From the NCBI GenBank assembly GCA_964036045.1, contig OZ038382.1, positions 80,265,918 through 80,329,917 on the forward strand: 64,000 nt of DNA, in the 5' to 3' direction. The stretch's first letter is position 1. Each line of letters opens with the position of its first letter. This DNA is from Eutreptiella sp. 'Long Island Sound 2002'. Its lineage: Eukaryota > Euglenozoa > Euglenophyceae > Eutreptiales > Eutreptiaceae. Position numbers and translations under genes: made by a program. A model generated the notes under the pieces. That model did no database searches. It had not been told where the DNA came from and worked only from the letters and a program-made list of their open reading frames with translations. Shown here piece by piece: positions 41,864 through 52,133 of this stretch.

Positions 41864-43282
41864 TACAAGAACACAGCCAGACATGCCCAGGCGGGCTTGG
41901 GGGGTCTAAGTGCACGTGGTTCTGTTCTTCAATATGACGATGTAGTGGAAAATCGGAACTGCAAAATGCAGAAAAATTCGGCGGGGGCAAAGGGAACCCT
42001 GTCCAAGGAAAGCCATTCAGAGGTGTGTTTTGTGAAAGCGGGTGGTAAGCAGAGATGACCTCGTTTTTGATATTGTTGTTCTCTGCCAGGTCTATCACTA
42101 ATCAAAAATTCAGTTTTGTTGCTCAAAAGCAAGTAGCCTACAAAAAGCAGTACCTACTAACTCTTTGAAAACAGTTTCACCAAAGTCGCTGAAATTCGGA
42201 GTTCCCGGCATTGCCGCATCGCGAAACAAAGGAAGTTTGTCTTGACAACTACTCAATTGATCTGCAGAACGGACAGGTGAACCTGTCAGAAGTGTTAATT
42301 GACAGTGAAAAGAAATACGCTATTTACTCAGCTTCCTCTTCCGAACCAATTCATTAATTGCACATCAGAAAAAGAAATACACCGGAACGGGGCCTGACAT
42401 CACTGACAGATATTTTTCAACACGGATGGTTCATCTCCACTTTTTGAGCGTCAAATGATTCAGGACATTCAGCAAACTGTGGAACGACAACTGTGAAACT
42501 TGCAACTGCCGTAATGCCAGCGACGTTGAGTTTTTCACCAAATTCTGTAAACTCTTTCGGCACCTATTGCTTTATAATGTTTTACTCGCAGATTGCTGCC
42601 TTCTTGATGTCAATCTCCCGATAAACTGTACCTCCGACGAGAAGGAGTACATGTATGAGTTTCTGCAGTAGGTGTGCCCGACTTGGTAGGAGTTCTTTCG
42701 TGACTATAACCGTTAAAACTCATTGCTGTATGCCAAATAATTGGTTCGCTGTATCTGTATTTGTAGGTACTACCGTATTTGTAGGTACTAATGTATCATT
42801 TGCCTGGGCTGTCACTCGTGGCCACTGCTGCACACTCCAAGGACAAAAAGTGATGTTTCGAAGGCGGGGTGCCTTGCTGGATGCAGGAATTGCCGATGTG
42901 ACCATGATTGCCCTGATCATCCTGGCATTGCAAGGCTTCAACAACCATACCACCGTGACCAAGGATTCAGTGGTGCAAAGGATCAAGTGTTCCAAGAATG
43001 AAATGATAGGGCTCAGAATCAAAGAGGAGAGGAAAAAACTCAGAAGGGCTCTTGTTTTCATTAGTGACAACTAGTTTCACCGAATCAGGCGAAGCGGTTC
43101 ACAGAATTTTGTGAAAGTAACCTTCAAAAAAATGAGACTTGCAACAAAAGACCTAACTACTTCGGCAGAAGATGTACCTGCTTTCTTTTTGCCAAACAAG
43201 GTTTTCAAGAGACAGTTTCTCACATTAAGTGGTTCTGTGGAGTAGCAAGAGTTTAGCTGTTTTTTGTGTGCATTGAAGTCAG
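41864..43282. other. Unassigned sequence inside RE-2
   Basis: Replaces the RT-to-integrase part expected here. The longest frame, 42655-43074 (139 codons), contains a short tandem repeat (GTATTTGTAGGTACTA) and a basic end but no recognised domain. Could be another insertion or unrelated flank. Confidence 0.35.
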
Positions 43283-43475
43283 TCAGAAAAAGTCACTACC
43301 ACGTCTTTCTTGGGGTACTTGATCCGGGCCAAGCCCCCCCTAATCCTTGGGAAGGTTTTGAGACTAACACTTATTCATTTTTATGACTCTTTTGAAGCTT
43401 GAAGTACACTTTCTCAAAGTAACTTGGGTTATAACCCTAGCCACCCCCCGAAGTTCACCCCTACCACTCAAGGTA
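43283..43475 (+). repeat. Partial family-B LTR
   Basis: Starts CAGAAAAAGTCACTACCACG and follows the LTR through CTACCACTCAAGG, then homology ends abruptly. It matches the first roughly 190 bp of the RE-2 LTR. Probably the truncated 3' LTR of RE-2, or a separate LTR fragment. Confidence 0.65.
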
Positions 43476-43745
43476 GGTTGGTAGGTCATGTCGGGACTGG
43501 GGTTGCCCCGCATGGGGGTCTTACCTTGGGGCTTTGGCTCACGCACCAACGGCCCTGGTTCACGTGCCCGGACAAAGTGGCTTTCCCATCTGGGAGAAGG
43601 GCTCGGTCGCCGCGAGCAGTCTCCTCCACCGGGTTCTGCCCAGAGAGGTAACCCATGTCCGACCGGCGTCTCACATCCCTCTCCTTTGGGCAGATGATAC
43701 ATGGGGTTGGGTCCCATTGCATCTCCTCATCAACATCCGGACTCG

Positions 43746-44453
43746 GAAAGATGTCCTTGATTGGTGCCCTAATGATTTTGATGAAATCCTGCAGGTTTTG
43801 AAGTTGAAAACCCAAACCAAAGCAGTGAGTAGAGCAAGAACAGGTTATGGATTGAATCAATGAATAGTTTTGAAATCAAGTGTATCACAGAAGGGCTGCA
43901 GATAGACAAAGCAGGCTTAAGTACAAAGATTAAATCACAAATGGAAAAAACAAATGATTTTAAGTGAAAACTGGCCTGACTCTAGCCTTCAAGTTAGCAT
44001 CAAGCACTTCATGTGCACTCTTTTGGATGAAACGGAGCTGGTTAGGAATATGGGGCAAAGGAGTTAGGCCAGACACAGAATATGACTTGGCCAAGCAACT
44101 GAATTCAGAAACAGTCAAAAAGTAGAACCACAATAAGTGGTAGAAACAGTTGAGTATAGGGGTCTTTGGGTGGGGGACCACTAGGCTCAACCTCCAAGGC
44201 CTTAGGCATTAAATGCCTACTTTATTTCGGTATAAGCTCCAAGAAGGAAGATACCTCCGCTCACTTGAGTGGTAGGGGTGAACTTCATGGGGGGCTAGGG
44301 TTATAACCCTGGTTACTTTGAGAAAGGGTACTTTAGGCTTCAAAAGAGAGATAAAAATACTTAATTAAGTCCTAGCATAAATAAAGGGTTTTAAGGGGGG
44401 CTTGGCCTGGATCAAGCCCTCCAAGAAAGACATGGCAGTGACTTATTCTTACT
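43746..44453 (-). repeat. RE-3 3' LTR
   Basis: Starts AGTAAGAATAAGTCACTGCC on the minus strand at 44453, right after the polypurine tract, and ends ...GACATCTTTC. The same length as its partner at 54379-55086. Confidence 0.85.
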
Positions 44454-44460
44454 CCCCCCT
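44454..44460 (-). other. RE-3 polypurine tract
   Basis: Minus strand AGGGGGG runs directly into the LTR's AGTAAG. This fixes the LTR start and shows that the family lacks the usual TG terminus. Confidence 0.65.
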
Positions 44461-44639
44461 GGAGTACTAGTTGATCAAGGTAGTAGGACCAAGGGAAAAG
44501 GCTCAAATATCCCAAACGTACCTCAAAAAATGCCTTAAACCCAACAAAAACATTTCCATCAGTTCATAGAAGCCTATCACACTGTAGGTACCCTTGAAAA
44601 ACAGTGTAATGTACCGTGAATGATGTCCTTTCGATGGGG

Positions 44640-44780
44640 GATTCCTCAAAAGTCGCCAGCGTGCGACGAAAACCCTTGGTACAAAATTGGGGGTAGTGGG
44701 GTTTGAACTCAGGACTCCCTCCCTAGAGCACACATGCTTGCCCACTAGGGTACAGTCGAACGCTCTAATGCGGACGGCTA
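44640..44780 (-). mobile_element. tRNA-derived SINE-like fragment in RE-3 3' region
   Basis: Minus strand has TACCCTAGTGGGCAAGC (A-box-like, near 44735-44752) and GAGTTCAAACCCC (B-box-like, near 44698-44710) at tRNA spacing. The acceptor and T stems do not pair well, so it is a tRNA-like relic and not a tRNA gene. Confidence 0.45.
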
Positions 44781-45199
44781 TCGCTGCATAAACAGCGTTT
44801 TAGTAAACGTCCTGACCAAGGGCCAGGGCGGAGCAATATTCCCATTGGAGGACACAAATCTCCCGGAGCTGAAAACAATAGAAAATGGAACCAACAGGGA
44901 GTGGATCCTGTGGTTTACCGAAAGGTGTAGCGATTTAAGAAGTCAAATCGCTAAAGATTGGCGAAACCACGTTAGAAATCGTCATTTTTAGACTAAAACA
45001 TAAAGTCGCAGACAAGCGCAACAGAAGCGGACTCCAGAAAAAGAGTTGCGCCAGCGTAAACGGCTCTAAAAAAAAAAAGGTATGAGCCGTAGTTTTTAAA
45101 GTAGTAAAATAAATTTTTGCATAGTTGCATCTACATTTTCAAAAACTCTAGGAAAAAGTATTGAAAAGAAACCCACACCACAGAGCAGCTGGACAACCC

Positions 45200-46365
45200 A
45201 CCTCTCAGGTATGTGAGTGTCATTTTACACGCACGCATTGCGTTTGTGTCGTTTGCTTCGGTAAAACGTTAGGGTTGTCACCGCTGTGTTTGTTGGGGGT
45301 TGGGGTGCTCACCTCCTTTGCTCTGCACAGGTCAAAACAGAGATGAAAGGTATGCGAAGCGAAGGGAGCACGCAGCGTGCACGTAGGGTTAGAGTATGCG
45401 CTGTGCTCGCGATGCATGTGCCTAATTCAGGCATTCACACGTTGTGTCGCTTTCCCTGTGCCCTAATCCACCCTTGCCTTCTCTTCACAGGTTAGAAAAG
45501 AAAGTGCTTGCTGGTGTTCGTTGTGCCGTAGCGCTAAAATAGGGTTGCTTAAAACGCTTAGGCTTGTTTTGCGCTATGCAGTGCGCCATTCTCTCTCCTC
45601 TTTCTGCAGGGAGCAAAGTAAGAAGAGCGTGCATGACACACAATGCATTAATGGCTTAGGGTTGTTTATAACTCGCCGTAGGATTGTTTAAGGGTTTAGG
45701 GTAGTTTTGCGCTCGTGTTACCTTCGGCATTCACATGATGCGTGGTGAGTAAGGTAGGTAAGCCCAGGAGGAGCTCACCTCTTGGTTCAGTCACGCTATG
45801 GTTTGTTGTTGTGGGTAAGATTAGGAGAAATGGAAGACCTCTGCATACCAGTGCGTGCATATTGCGCATTAAAGGGTAGGCCACGCATGTTGCGCACGGC
45901 AAAACTCTTGTTTAGGTTACCCAGGAACTCCACCCTACGTTCTTTGAGAAAACAGGTGGAGTTCCTTAAGCTTGCTTGCTTGCAACCTGGTAAGTGGACA
46001 GTGTATTATAGGGCAGCCTGAAAAGCGTATAATACGTGGAGGCTGTCTTGGTTCCTCCGCCACTTGCCAGGTCCATCCGCCTTTGCTTTACAGGTGGGCA
46101 GTTGAGGGTAGTTGGTGCAGCTGCAGTTGCCTCCGGCGACTTTGAATTTTTCTGCCAAAGCTAAAAAGCGCGCTGATCACACAATCAACAAACTGCAACT
46201 CAGCCGTGAGTGGCGAGTGCAGTCTGACCTCTTCGACATACACGCTGTGCACGCAAACTGAGCATTCCTTCCCTTTAAGCCCTGACAGGGAAACGGGTAG
46301 TGGCGTCCCTGTTAGACCACAGTTGCTTAGTTGCGCTGTGTTCTCTTGTCCTGTCACAGGTGGGT
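45200..46365 (+). other. Series of intron-like splice-site motifs, no gene resolved
   Basis: A donor-like CAG|GTATGTGAGT at 45209 is followed by pyrimidine-rich CAG acceptor-like sites ending at 45330, 45490, 45609, 46093 and 46359, each followed by GTnnG or GGAG. Between some there are donor-like sites (45350, 45618). The implied exons would be tiny. The sequence is also T/G-rich with AGGGTTTAGGG near 45698. It lies antisense to RE-3 in its non-coding 3' part. Confidence 0.3.
45923..45966. repeat. 12-bp perfect inverted repeat
   Basis: AGGAACTCCACC (45923-45934) and GGTGGAGTTCCT (45955-45966) with a 20-base loop. No associated gene. Confidence 0.6.
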
Positions 46366-47390
46366 CAGTAGGGCCCGAAACCTCTTTGACATGAATGCCC
46401 AGTAGCGAGCGTAGGTGTTAGGGTCAGCAGGCCTCGCTGGTGATGAGTGTAAGTGCTGAGTGCTCACCCTGCCTTCGGAGGCCAGTGCTGACGTTAGTGA
46501 GTGTAGTGTAGTGGTGTCCCCTGTCCCGCGTGGTTTTCCACGTGGGCAGGGGAGTGCGTTAGCTTTTGGCTCTTAGAAAAATGGGCGTTTTGTATGCCCT
46601 TAGCACATTTGGCCACCCCTCCCCTCTAGTAGGTAGGGCTTTTGCCGTCTTCCCCCAAGGATAGGCGCCAGCACAGAAACTGGGCGCCATAGGAGTGGTA
46701 ATAGTACCTGATTAAAACCTTCGGTCGGACGTCAGCGGAGCCCGGTCTCTGGGAGCCACGACGGGGAGTGAAGTGGGACACATAGAGACATACATAGCAC
46801 ACTTAGTGGTACGGTAAACCCTGTAAGGAAGGGTAGAACCCCATGGGTCCGGACCAGTCAGGGGTCCTAACTGTGGGCATGCTTGTCTTCAATGAGGGTG
46901 GACACACCTTGCTTCATAACACCTTGCTTGTTTTTCCCCCCCGGATTAGAAAGCCACCGTTCTTCGTTGGCTCCTCAAGGTCATTACATCAGGGCAGTCC
47001 CCATGCAACACATGGTCGACAAGGCACACACTCGCTGGGTGGCTGCAAACCTGATAAGCGGCCATCTGGCTCACGCTGGTAACCATAGGCATGGGACTGC
47101 AGGGCACAGCCAGGGCAGGTACAGTGCTTCGCAAGCAGCGGATGTGTAGGTGTTTGGACCGCCAAATGCGATTGAGGGTGGGAGTTAGTGCATTCACCGC
47201 AACTGCAGCTCTACAGGAGTTTTGAGCCTGTGTTGGCACACACAGAGTAGGTCTAGCTGTTCTGCACAAGAGAGCCCACCGCCCCATGGGAAGTTAGGCA
47301 ACAGTCAATAGACTGACACAGAGCAATGAGTGTTTCTTCTTCTGCTGTGACAGAGTCTCAGGACGGGTTAGTAGCTGTTCCTCGCTATTC
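46366..47390. other. RE-3 3' non-coding region
   Basis: Between the chromodomain ORF and the splice-like series. No frame or motif recognised. The end of the pol ORF at 47391 is a TAG. Confidence 0.4.
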
Positions 47391-49208
47391 TCAACGAGGT
47401 AGGAGCGAGCAAAAGATGGGGTCGATACTCCCATCTGGCTGTATAAAGGCGGACATGGGTTCCCAGGTCGCCTCAGATAGCCCATACCCATCCCATAGGG
47501 TTAGGAAGTTCCAGCCCTGCTTATACTCGTGGCGTGCGATACCTGCAACCACGTAGTACCCATCGACTGCCATCTCATCGGCAGTCATCTCCTCGAGTTC
47601 GGCTGCCTTTTCTGGGCTGGCAGCGTTCTCTAGGTCGATACGCTCGACCTCACTGTCGCTGTTGCGCCACTCATCCCAGGACAAATCATCAGGGGAGTGA
47701 TAGTGCCTCAACTGTTTAGGCGCACAAAGCAGTTCACCACCTAGACGTGGACTGCATCTGACATGGATCCTAGATCCATCTATCCTGATGATACGATAGG
47801 GCCCAAAATAAGGGTCCTGTAGACACTTACGGGGCCAGGAGGGTAGACGTGAATGGTGCACCAAAACAAGGTCACCAACCTTGAAACTGGCAGGCCGCCG
47901 TAGGCGATTCCATCAGCTCAGCTCACGGTCACTGATACGTCTCAGGTTAGTCCCAGCCTGGTTAGCCATAGACTGCTTTTGTTCCAGCCAATCCCCAACA
48001 GGGCTCTTGAAGTCCTCAGCAAAGGGGGTTTTGAAGAACCAAGCAGGTCCTCCTCCATGAAACAGCTCGTTGGGGCTGAAACCTGTAGAAGAGCTCCTCT
48101 GAGAGTTCATGGTCAGCACTGCCCAGGGCACTAGGGGTACCCAGACTTTGGTACGTTCCTGTTTCATCAGGATTCTCAGGTTCTGTTCCACCACACGGTT
48201 TTGTCCCTCACAGAGAGGGTTAGACGTGTGGGTATAAGGCACACCTGTGATTACCTCAATGCTGAGGGCATTAAGCACTCGTTTGTACCATCCAGTGTCA
48301 CTGCGGATGCGTACATCCTCATCAGAGTGCACCTGCTTAGGTGCTCCATAGGGTTCGAACCATTGTTCGACCAACATGTTCAAAGTCTGCTCACCTGTGA
48401 TTTTCTTATTGCAAGGGAACACACAAGTGAAGCGAGACAAGCCACAGGTGACCACTAGGCAACTATCATAGCCGCCAAAGCGTGGCAGGCCGTGGATGAA
48501 ATCCACATAGAGAAGAGAGTTAGTACAATAGGGTATGGATAAGCTGGAAATCAGTCCCCTATCCCTACTGTCGCTCTGCTTGCTGGCATGACAGCCACAA
48601 GCATCCACAATGGTCTGCATACGAGACCTCAGTTCAGTCAGGGTTAGACTAGAGTAGAAACACTGACGGAAGAAGTCCACTGAGCGATTAGTGCCAGTGT
48701 GACGTGAGCTGAAATTGGACCACTGTAGGCACCCATCAAGTCGGGCCTCAGGCAGGACAATACGGTCCTGGTAGAAGAGGTACTGGTTGTTTTTATACCA
48801 CTGGCGCCCGTCAATGTGACTGGGTTCGAGACCAGTGCTGAGGGTCTGGAGAATTTCTTTATACTCTGACTGATAGTCAGTTAGGCTCCAACCCTCGAGG
48901 ATTCCAGCAGTCCGCATTGACAGGTCAGGCTGGACATCTATAGGCTGGAAAGCCTCCTTGGCGAGCGCCTCAGAGCTCTCACCAATAAGCTCATCGAAGT
49001 TATTGCGCGATATATAGTCAGACAGTTCATTTTTTATACCAGGGATATGATGGACTGTCAGCCTGAACTGGCCCAGGTAAGTCCGCCACCGCTTTAGTTT
49101 CGCTTTCTCCGGTGGTGGGCCCTTCTGAAAGGACTTCACCAGTTCCTGGTCACAGAGCCAGACAATAGGATTAGATCCCAATAGTCGGGACTGTGATGAG
49201 AGCACCAA
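47391..49208 (-). pseudogene. pol: RE-3 RNase H end, integrase and chromodomain
   Basis: One frame with a single internal TGA (47913-47915, in ...DRELS-stop-WNRLRRPASF). The start covers the end of RNase H (LVLSSQSRLLGSNPIVWLCD). SSRHTG and CGCHASK represent the zinc region. The integrase core has LLYVDFIHGLP (D), VHSDEDVRIRSDTG (D) and NPLCEGQNRVVEQ (E). A GPY-type FKVGDLVLVHHSRLP/FGPYRIIRID follows, then a clear chromodomain: YYVVAGIARHEYKQGWNFLT and LWDGYGLSEATWEPMSAF. Integrates cDNA; the chromodomain probably binds modified histones. With the stop suppressed it would be complete. Confidence 0.85.
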
Positions 49209-49274
49209 AATACCCGCCAGGAGTTCCTGGTCGTAGGTGCTGTAATTGAAAGGCGCTTGGTTCCATTTCCAGTT

Positions 49275-50489
49275 TCAGTGTCCCAGTGGAACAAGCCGCC
49301 ACTCACTGGTAGGATAGTCATGCTTCAAAGATCCATCACTATTTAGTCTGCTACTACGATAATGGCAGTGGGTTAGTTCAGCTGAGTTAAGCCCCTGCCA
49401 TTGGTAGATCTTTCCACCCCCCCCTACATAACTGGCATCAGTGATCAGGACTATCTCGCCCTTAGGGCGGGGTACACCCAGGCAGTTGGAGCAGGCAATT
49501 TTCTTCTTCAACTCCTGGAAACGCTCCTCCTCTCTGGCGGTCCACTTCCAGGGAGTAGTTTTCTTGATTAGGTCAGTGAGAGGGGCAGAGGAGTAGGTAA
49601 AATTGTGGATGTGGCGCCTATAGAAGTTACAGGCCCCCACAAAACTCCTCACGTGGTGTAGGGCCTTCTTAGGGTCATCGCGAATCTGCATGTCTTGTAG
49701 GGGCTGCATCTTAGACGCGGCTGGTTTCCACCAGCCATACCCCACGTCGAAACTCAAATACTCCATCTCCTCTTTCAGGAACTCGCATTTTTGGAGTTTG
49801 ATTCGGAGATGGGTTTCCTGACAAACAATGAAAAATTCACGTAGGAGAAGGACATGGTCCTCTTCGGTATTGATACCCAAACTCACGTCATCGATGTGGG
49901 CCTCCATTTCTGCACCTCGAGAAATCAACTCCTGTACTAGAGGTCTGCGCCTCAGTATGTACAAAGTTTTGCCCATCAGTTCCTAGAAGAGTGCTGGGGC
50001 ATTAGCCACCCCAAAAGGCATGACCTTCCACTTAAAAACACAAACCTTAGGGGTTATAAAAGCCAGCAGTTCCTGTGCTGCCGCGGTTAGGTCTACCTCT
50101 CAGCAACCACTGCGCTTGTCCATTTTGGTCTTGTACCGGCATTTGGTAATACACTCCAGGGTATTTTCCATGTTGGGAATACTCCCTGAGTGGTTTTGGG
50201 CTTTCTTGTTGACCACACCATAGTCAACAACCGATCGTAGGGCAGTCGATCCTGGTTTAGCAACCAAGAAGCAGGGACTGCAGTGATGGGGGTAGTCCCC
50301 CTTCTTATATTCTTCCACACGGCCAGCATCAATACATTCCTGGATCTGGCGCTCCATTTCTTGAACGTGTTCCTGCGGAGCGGGATAGTGATGACGCCTA
50401 ACTCGCGTCTTCTCTAATTCAGGTTTTAGTTTCAGGTCCATCTGGACTAGTTTTTTACAGGAAAGGGGAGGCGGCAGGGCGCCGAACAC
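49275..50489 (-). pseudogene. pol: RE-3 reverse transcriptase and RNase H
   Basis: Same frame as the integrase ORF, broken by TGA 50100 (TGG in RE-4), TAG near 49983 (CAG in RE-4) and TGA 49275. RT motifs: PCFLVAKPGSTALRSVVDYG, then MPFGVANAPALF, and the catalytic HIDD (49887-49898), where most Ty3/gypsy RTs have YxDD or FxDD. The connection reads FDVGYGWWKPAASKMQPL, then GACNFYRRHIHNF. RNase H starts at KGEIVLITDASYVGGGGKIY. Copies RNA into cDNA in the particle. RE-4 has the same HIDD, so it is a family trait and not a mutation. Confidence 0.85.
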
Positions 50490-50657
50490 CTCCTCATAGG
50501 TTAGGAGCAGTTTCTTCAGTCGGGGGTCAAGGTTAAGACTCTCGATTTTGTGCAGGAAATCCTCCTCAGCATGAAGGTTGCTCTTACCATGCTCTTTCTT
50601 TTTCTGCCGATCAGCAGTTTTGGCAGGAACTGAGCCATCGTGCCACTCAGGGGGACA

Positions 50658-51680
50658 TTACTGCCCGTAGTGCAGAGAATACACTAGGGGTATCTGAGGG
50701 TCAGGCAGCGTGTAGGAATCATCGTCCTCCTCAGACCAGATGGAGGATTTCCAGGTCTGTCTGAGGTATTGTAGCCGCTCTTGGAGCTCAATACCTTCGG
50801 CCTTCAGGTACAACAGCCGTCGGAGATCCTGAGTGTCATGCTCGGACAGTGGCATGTTATTAGAAGCAGGCCGCGCTAGAGCATCAGGATTCTGGGCCAC
50901 GGGTTCATCTGAGTGTGTTTGCTGCATGTGCAACACTGGCTTCCGTACAAGCGAAATTGGTTCTGAGGTTGACTCTAGGTCTACCTCCTTCAGCAACAGC
51001 TGGGCCAGGAACGCACTGTGTTTGAGTTCAACACAGCAGGGATCAACAGGAGGGATAGTGCTGGCGATCTCAGACAGTTGGTCGTCAGCATCCTCCTTTA
51101 CAGCTGCAGGTTGCAAATAGCCATCGGGAGATTCACACCCTGTAAGTGTGGCAGATAGGTGCTCAGGAGATCGTTTTTTGAGTTTAGAAAGGGTCAGGCC
51201 ACAATTTTCGGCCATGACCTCTTTCAGTAGTACCTGATCCAGATCACACAGGGGTACAGGATTGAGGGATGCATCGACAATGGATAAGAGACTGGCCCAC
51301 TCAGGGGCCCGCATAGCTGTGCCTGAGTCCTCAGGCACATAAATGGGACCGTCGGGGAGTTGCACTCTTCCCACGGTCATTCGGTCTAGCATGCAGCGCC
51401 AATAAGCGTGTTCACCTGAGCAACCCAAGTCAGGGGTGCACATGACAACCCTTCCTCCCTCATAAGCAATTTTGGTTAGAACCTTTGCGAGCAGGGAGAA
51501 GGGAGGGTTAGCATACGCCAGGCCCATTGCTTTCCAGAAGAAACGGGAAGCGTTGTGCAAATGTTTCCAGCAATACAACTGATTGATGTGCTGTTGTTGG
51601 CCCGCGAACAATTCCACCTGGATCTCATCCAGGTTTACCTGAAGGGCGGCCAGTCCATTTTCAAGAACGTGACGGTCCAA
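50658..51680 (-). CDS. pol: RE-3 Dam-like (N6-adenine methyltransferase-like) domain and linker
   Basis: A 340-codon open frame between protease and RT, ending in TAA 50658-50660, the rest of pol following in the same frame. Residues about 10-130: QVELFAGQQQHINQLY, then AYANPPFSLLAKVLTKIAYE with NPPF at 51498-51509, GGRVVMCTPDLG, YWRCMLDRMTV, and QLPDGPIYVPED. The order ELFA...NPPF...VL.KI..EG..V....P......W......LP is that of the Dam-like domain of DIRS retrotransposons (Pfam Dam), and NPPF resembles motif IV of N6-adenine methyltransferases. No SAM-binding glycine motif is evident, so activity is unproven. The rest is an acidic linker (STLPPVDPCCVELKHSAFLA-like block). Confidence 0.6.
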   Translation of the reverse strand: MDRHVLENGLAALQVNLDEIQVELFAGQQQHINQLYCWKHLHNASRFFWKAMGLAYANPPFSLLAKVLTKIAYEGGRVVMCTPDLGCSGEHAYWRCMLDRMTVGRVQLPDGPIYVPEDSGTAMRAPEWASLLSIVDASLNPVPLCDLDQVLLKEVMAENCGLTLSKLKKRSPEHLSATLTGCESPDGYLQPAAVKEDADDQLSEIASTIPPVDPCCVELKHSAFLAQLLLKEVDLESTSEPISLVRKPVLHMQQTHSDEPVAQNPDALARPASNNMPLSEHDTQDLRRLLYLKAEGIELQERLQYLRQTWKSSIWSEEDDDSYTLPDPQIPLVYSLHYGQ

Positions 51681-51751
51681 TTGCTAGTTTTCAGTACGAT
51701 AGTTAGTCTTGGCTGCGTAGCGCAGCCCAGACTCTTTGGGTCCTGACAGCT

Positions 51752-52133
51752 CTAAAGGTACGGAGAAGAGCCACTGCCAAAGTTGCAGTGCAGATAATAG
51801 GGCAGCTGAAGAGACAGCACATTTACCTGGGGGTTTCTTCGTAGGAAGTCGGTACCAATGACGATGTCAAACTCGTCAGTGTCCAACACTGTGCAGTGGT
51901 GGGTCACAGTTTCGTCGCCAAGACAAATAGTCTCATCGACCGCCCCCAAGGAATGGATGGTACGCTCATCCCCTACTCTTATGGGCACTGTCTTAGTTTT
52001 CTTGAAAGTCTTTAGCAGGCGCCGGGCCACTATAGAAAGTGTTGCACCGGTGTCAAGCACTGCTCGAAGAGAATGGATCCCCGATTTTCACGAGGATCCA
52101 GAAAACCCAGTCCTCCTCTTTGGAGCCTCCCCC
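51752..52133 (-). CDS. pol: RE-3 aspartic protease
   Basis: In frame with nucleocapsid after TAG 52134-52136: GGGSKEEDWVFWILVKIGD, then a retropepsin with LDTGATLSIVARRLL (active site DTGA) and TDEFDIVIGTDFLRRNPQV. It ends at a TAG (51752-51754) created by a one-base deletion relative to RE-4, so the link to the Dam-like frame is broken. Cleaves Gag-Pol in the particle. The active site is intact, unlike RE-2. Confidence 0.85.

Larger units (their letters stand above)
35903..43475 (+). mobile_element. RE-2: decayed family-B Ty3/gypsy element
   Basis: Plus-strand relic with a 5' LTR (35903-36660), PBS (36661-36672), gag, nucleocapsid, a UAG junction, protease and part of the Dam-like region. 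RT, RNase H and integrase are missing. A piece of the LTR start reappears at 43283-43475 and may be its 3' LTR remnant. A 1.57-kb DNA transposon (38954-40527) splits nucleocapsid from protease. Coding sequence matches RE-3 and RE-4 segment by segment, with many frameshifts. It is the most decayed of the three family-B copies. Confidence 0.8.

Noticed and set aside
42655-43074. 139-codon frame with hydrophobic segment, candidate novel gene
   Set aside because: Lies in sequence that replaces pol in a decayed element, contains a small tandem repeat, and has no recognisable domain or expression signal.
45690-45710. Telomere-like AGGGTTTAGGG
   Set aside because: Fewer than two units, not an array; no evidence of an interstitial telomere.
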